Of a stretch of 24,527 bases of DNA, positions 22,333 to 24,527 are shown piece after piece. The DNA is taken from positions 9,151-33,677 of the forward strand of contig JAIPMN010003947.1 of the NCBI GenBank assembly GCA_020650975.1, read 5' to 3'. The translations under genes were made by a program, and so were the position numbers. The notes beneath the pieces were generated by a model. The model was not told the origin of the DNA and ran no database searches. It saw nothing but the letters and a program-made list of their open reading frames with translations. The DNA is from Apostichopus californicus. Its lineage: Eukaryota; Echinodermata; Holothuroidea; Aspidochirotida; Stichopodidae. Numbering within the stretch: position 1 is the stretch's first letter; each line of letters opens with the position of its first letter.

Positions 22333-22647
22333 GTATTCTTCACACCCATATTCCTCCGCAATCTTTCAACATAGCTTTTAAATTAAGGCACATATTAACT
22401 TGCTTCTTAGTTTCCTTAGGCTTTACTTCCACTGTAACAACACTTTCCACTGACGGGTCTCAGCGTTATGTGACCTACACATTTTGAACTTGACCAAAGA
22501 TCTCTCTCTTAGACGTTACATCCTCCTAGTTCTCACATCTGCATTCAACGAGCTAACCTTGCACATAGTACGAGCACTCTTACTGCTGCTTTGGGAGCAT
22601 GCTGTCCGGGCAAAAGTCACACTACTTCACAGGGTTAAAGTAGATCT

Positions 22648-24527
22648 TCAAAACGGCGCCCCAAAGTTGAAGGTCTGCGGAACAGAGGTGGTCTGAAACT
22701 GGTATCCCCCTGCTTTCTCAATCATTTTAGATTCTAAAAAGAAACACCAAAACAAACAAAAAATTACAGTGGATATTTGATATAAGCTTCTGTGAAACAA
22801 AAGTTTATGATAAAACACCATGAGTAGTCTTCATGAAATTAAAAATGAACAGGACCAGAAATAATTTTCTTGAAAATGGTTAAGAGGCCCTTCAGGGCCT
22901 GCAATGGATATCCTGCATATCATGCATAATTGACTAATGTAAGCCTGGGAAAAAAAACCACCCTGACACCTGCAAACAAGCCTCGGTTACATAACAGAAA
23001 AGAATACAACAAACTTGACTTGTTCACTGTTCTATGACTTGAATCACAGATGATTGTGCAATATGTAAGAGATGGATAATGGCAGTATAATTGGGTGAAA
23101 GGTGATATAAACTAAAATTTAACTAGAGTTGACAAAATTTAACTAAACTATTCAACTAAAATAAAAATAATAAAAATAGTACTTATATAGCGCGTTGATC
23201 AGCAACGCTGCTCGAAGCGCCTAACAGGAATTAAAACTATTAATATACGTGAAACATTTAAAATACAGGAAACATTCAAAAGCAAATAGTACAAAAATAT
23301 CGCCTAAAAGGTATACACCATAAAACCTATCATAGGATAGAAAAATACATTAAAGCTATGGTGATACAAAAATACTGTACAGATTTATCTAAGAAAAATT
23401 AAACTTAAAATTAAAGTAAAATTCCTTGATTATTAAAACCAACCTGCGACAGCTTTCCTCTGGTCAGCCATGACAATGACCTCCTGAACCTCCTTCTGCT
23501 GTTCCAGTGATAAGTGTTCTGTCAGTGCCTGATACCACTGAGGTTCAGCGGATTGAAGAGCTGTGAATTATTCAAAGGTAGTCAATGGGTCATTTTCCGA
23601 TAATGAAACAAACAATGTGACTTTAACAGGAATGTCAAAATCTGTCTCTATAATATCTTGATCCTAACTCATATATGGCTAGTTGAAGATTACTCCTTGT
23701 TTTGCTAGATAAATTCTTGTTATCAGATTTAATTCTTGATGACCTGAGGACTACTTACTTTGTAAGGTGTGTTTGAAGGTGACATACTCGTCTTCAATAT
23801 ATTCATCCTCATCTATTATTGTATTGAATCCTTCCAGAGCCGTCTCTTCATAGGCTTCGTATTCATCATCATCCTCGTCATCTACATCCTTGGCCTGAAT
23901 TGAACAAATATTGAAATCATGAAACCCTTCAAAATACTGAAATAATGAAACCCTTCAAAATATTGAAATCATGAAAACCTTCAAAATACTGAAATCATGA
24001 AACCCTTCAAAATATTGAAATCATGAAACCCTTCAAAATATTAAAATCCAGAAACCCTTCATTCCATTAATTTTATGACTGCCAAAGAAGCTGTGATGTA
24101 AGCAATATTTCAACCTGTAACAAGCTACAATATACAAGTTGGGCAGTTCTTCCAGTGTGTCAATCACAGACAAGTAGACACTCTATGAATGTATGTATGT
24201 GTGTATGTATGTATGTATGTATGTACGTATTTACAAGAAGATGGACCATTCGTGCACTTGTGGACCATTCGTGGACATCACACTACGCACATGTCATATA
24301 ACATAGTGCAGTTCCTTCCCTAATGCTTACATATGAACTTTCTGTGATACCATTAAAAGGATTGCTCAAACAACTACAACAAGAACAACTTCAATCACAA
24401 CTTCTTTTTTAAAAAAGAAATAGTTCTGTTTCCTTTTGTAGGTTTTCTTTTACTTCAAAAGTCAAACAGAAAGCTGAAAATGAAATTTAAAGATGAAGAA
24501 TGAAGTGAGGTGTCCTTACAAATTTCT
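22648..24527 (-). CDS. ipo7: Importin-7/importin-8 family, C-terminal end (5'-partial, 4 exons in window)
   Basis: Minus-strand exons: 24527-24520 (8 nt, cut by the window edge), 23894-23759, 23560-23444, 22733-22648 with TGA at 22650-22648. Phases join as 0, 1 and 1. The product reads acidic (VDDEDDDEYE), then EETALEGFNTIIDEDE, EYVTFKHTLQ, PQWYQALTEHLS, MADQRKA, ESKMIEKAGGYQF and the C-terminus TFNFGAPF. This matches the end of animal importin-7 and importin-8: the acidic stretch, the WYQALT motif, the ADQR helix and the FNFG-type tail, in order. These karyopherin-beta proteins carry cargo such as ribosomal proteins and histone H1 through the nuclear pore; the acidic loop and C-terminal HEAT repeats take part in cargo and Ran handling. 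Most of the gene (about 950 residues) is beyond the right edge. IPO7 and IPO8 cannot be separated from this tail; invertebrates generally have one ancestral copy. Confidence 0.93.
23162..23420. repeat. TATAGCGC stem-loop repeat in ipo7 last intron
   Basis: AATAATAAAAATAGTACTTATATAGCGC-type start, loop, then CTCGAAGCGCCTAACAG. It closely resembles the 3' part of the SINE at 199-260 and the cassettes at 9418 and 12007. AT-rich sequence with ACATTTAAAATACAGG-like near-repeats follows to about 23420. It ends close to the 3' end of the exon at 23444. Confidence 0.5.
23911..24060. repeat. 26-bp minisatellite, about 5.8 copies
   Basis: Unit TTGAAATCATGAAACCCTTC plus AAAATA. Copies start at 23911, 23937, 23963, 23989, 24015 and 24041 (the last partial), with only a few substitutions. 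It lies in the ipo7 intron 23895-24519 and stops 16 bp from the acceptor side of the exon at 23894. Confidence 0.93.
24187..24234. repeat. (GTAT)n microsatellite
   Basis: About ten imperfect GTAT units with GTGT and GTAC interruptions, in the same ipo7 intron. Confidence 0.8.

Larger units (their letters stand above)
19207..22647. other. Intergenic stretch between txndc9 and ipo7; no gene recognised
   Basis: About 3.4 kb. No frame on either strand shows a known motif. The right end should include the ipo7 3' UTR. A G-rich tract lies at 22296-22332. Around 20670-20705 AGCGCC and GGCGCT form a short inverted pair. Text at 19750-20060 has the look of a dispersed repeat but I could not define its ends. 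Confidence 0.5.

Overview
This window is eukaryotic nuclear DNA from an animal. It is AT-rich, full of introns with GT-AG boundaries, and rich in degenerate transposable elements. The protein similarities are to animal-wide single-copy genes. The repeats (a tRNA-derived SINE, TATAGCGC stem-loop cassettes, tandem AGGTCA-bearing units, TTAA-flanked non-autonomous transposons) suggest a marine invertebrate deuterostome, most likely an echinoderm. That taxonomic call is inference.

Three genes can be reconstructed exon by exon. (1) lin9, on the minus strand, starts at 11575 and has thirteen coding exons down to 568; its last coding exon(s) lie beyond the left edge. It encodes the LIN9 subunit of the MuvB core of the DREAM cell-cycle complex. 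(2) txndc9, on the plus strand, has six coding exons from 14141 to 17674 and a complete 208-residue product, a phosducin-like thioredoxin-fold cochaperone. (3) The 3' end of ipo7 (importin-7/importin-8 family) lies on the minus strand, with four exons between 24527 and the stop at 22648; most of the gene lies beyond the right edge. lin9 and txndc9 are head to head, with 2.6 kb between start codons. txndc9 and ipo7 are tail to tail, with about 5 kb between stop codons. The three products are not known to form one pathway.

Non-coding layout: 180-497 is a tRNA-derived SINE. lin9 introns hold two LINE remnants (about 2690-3090 and 7526-7900), a diverged AGGTCA repeat (5465-5620), a stem-loop repeat (9418-9720) and a pogo-like MITE (10312-10781). 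The lin9/txndc9 gap holds a putative shared promoter, a stem-loop cassette, and a 1.2-kb element with TTAA duplications that seems to sit inside an older inverted-repeat element. txndc9 intron 4 carries four tandem copies of a repeat also found in lin9. The txndc9/ipo7 gap has a three-copy tandem repeat and otherwise no recognisable gene. An ipo7 intron has a 26-bp minisatellite against its splice acceptor.

No bacterial-type operon, CRISPR array or wholly new multigene system is visible. The least routine material is the nested TTAA element with paired CRE palindromes and a broken acidic reading frame, and the repeats lying very close to splice sites.
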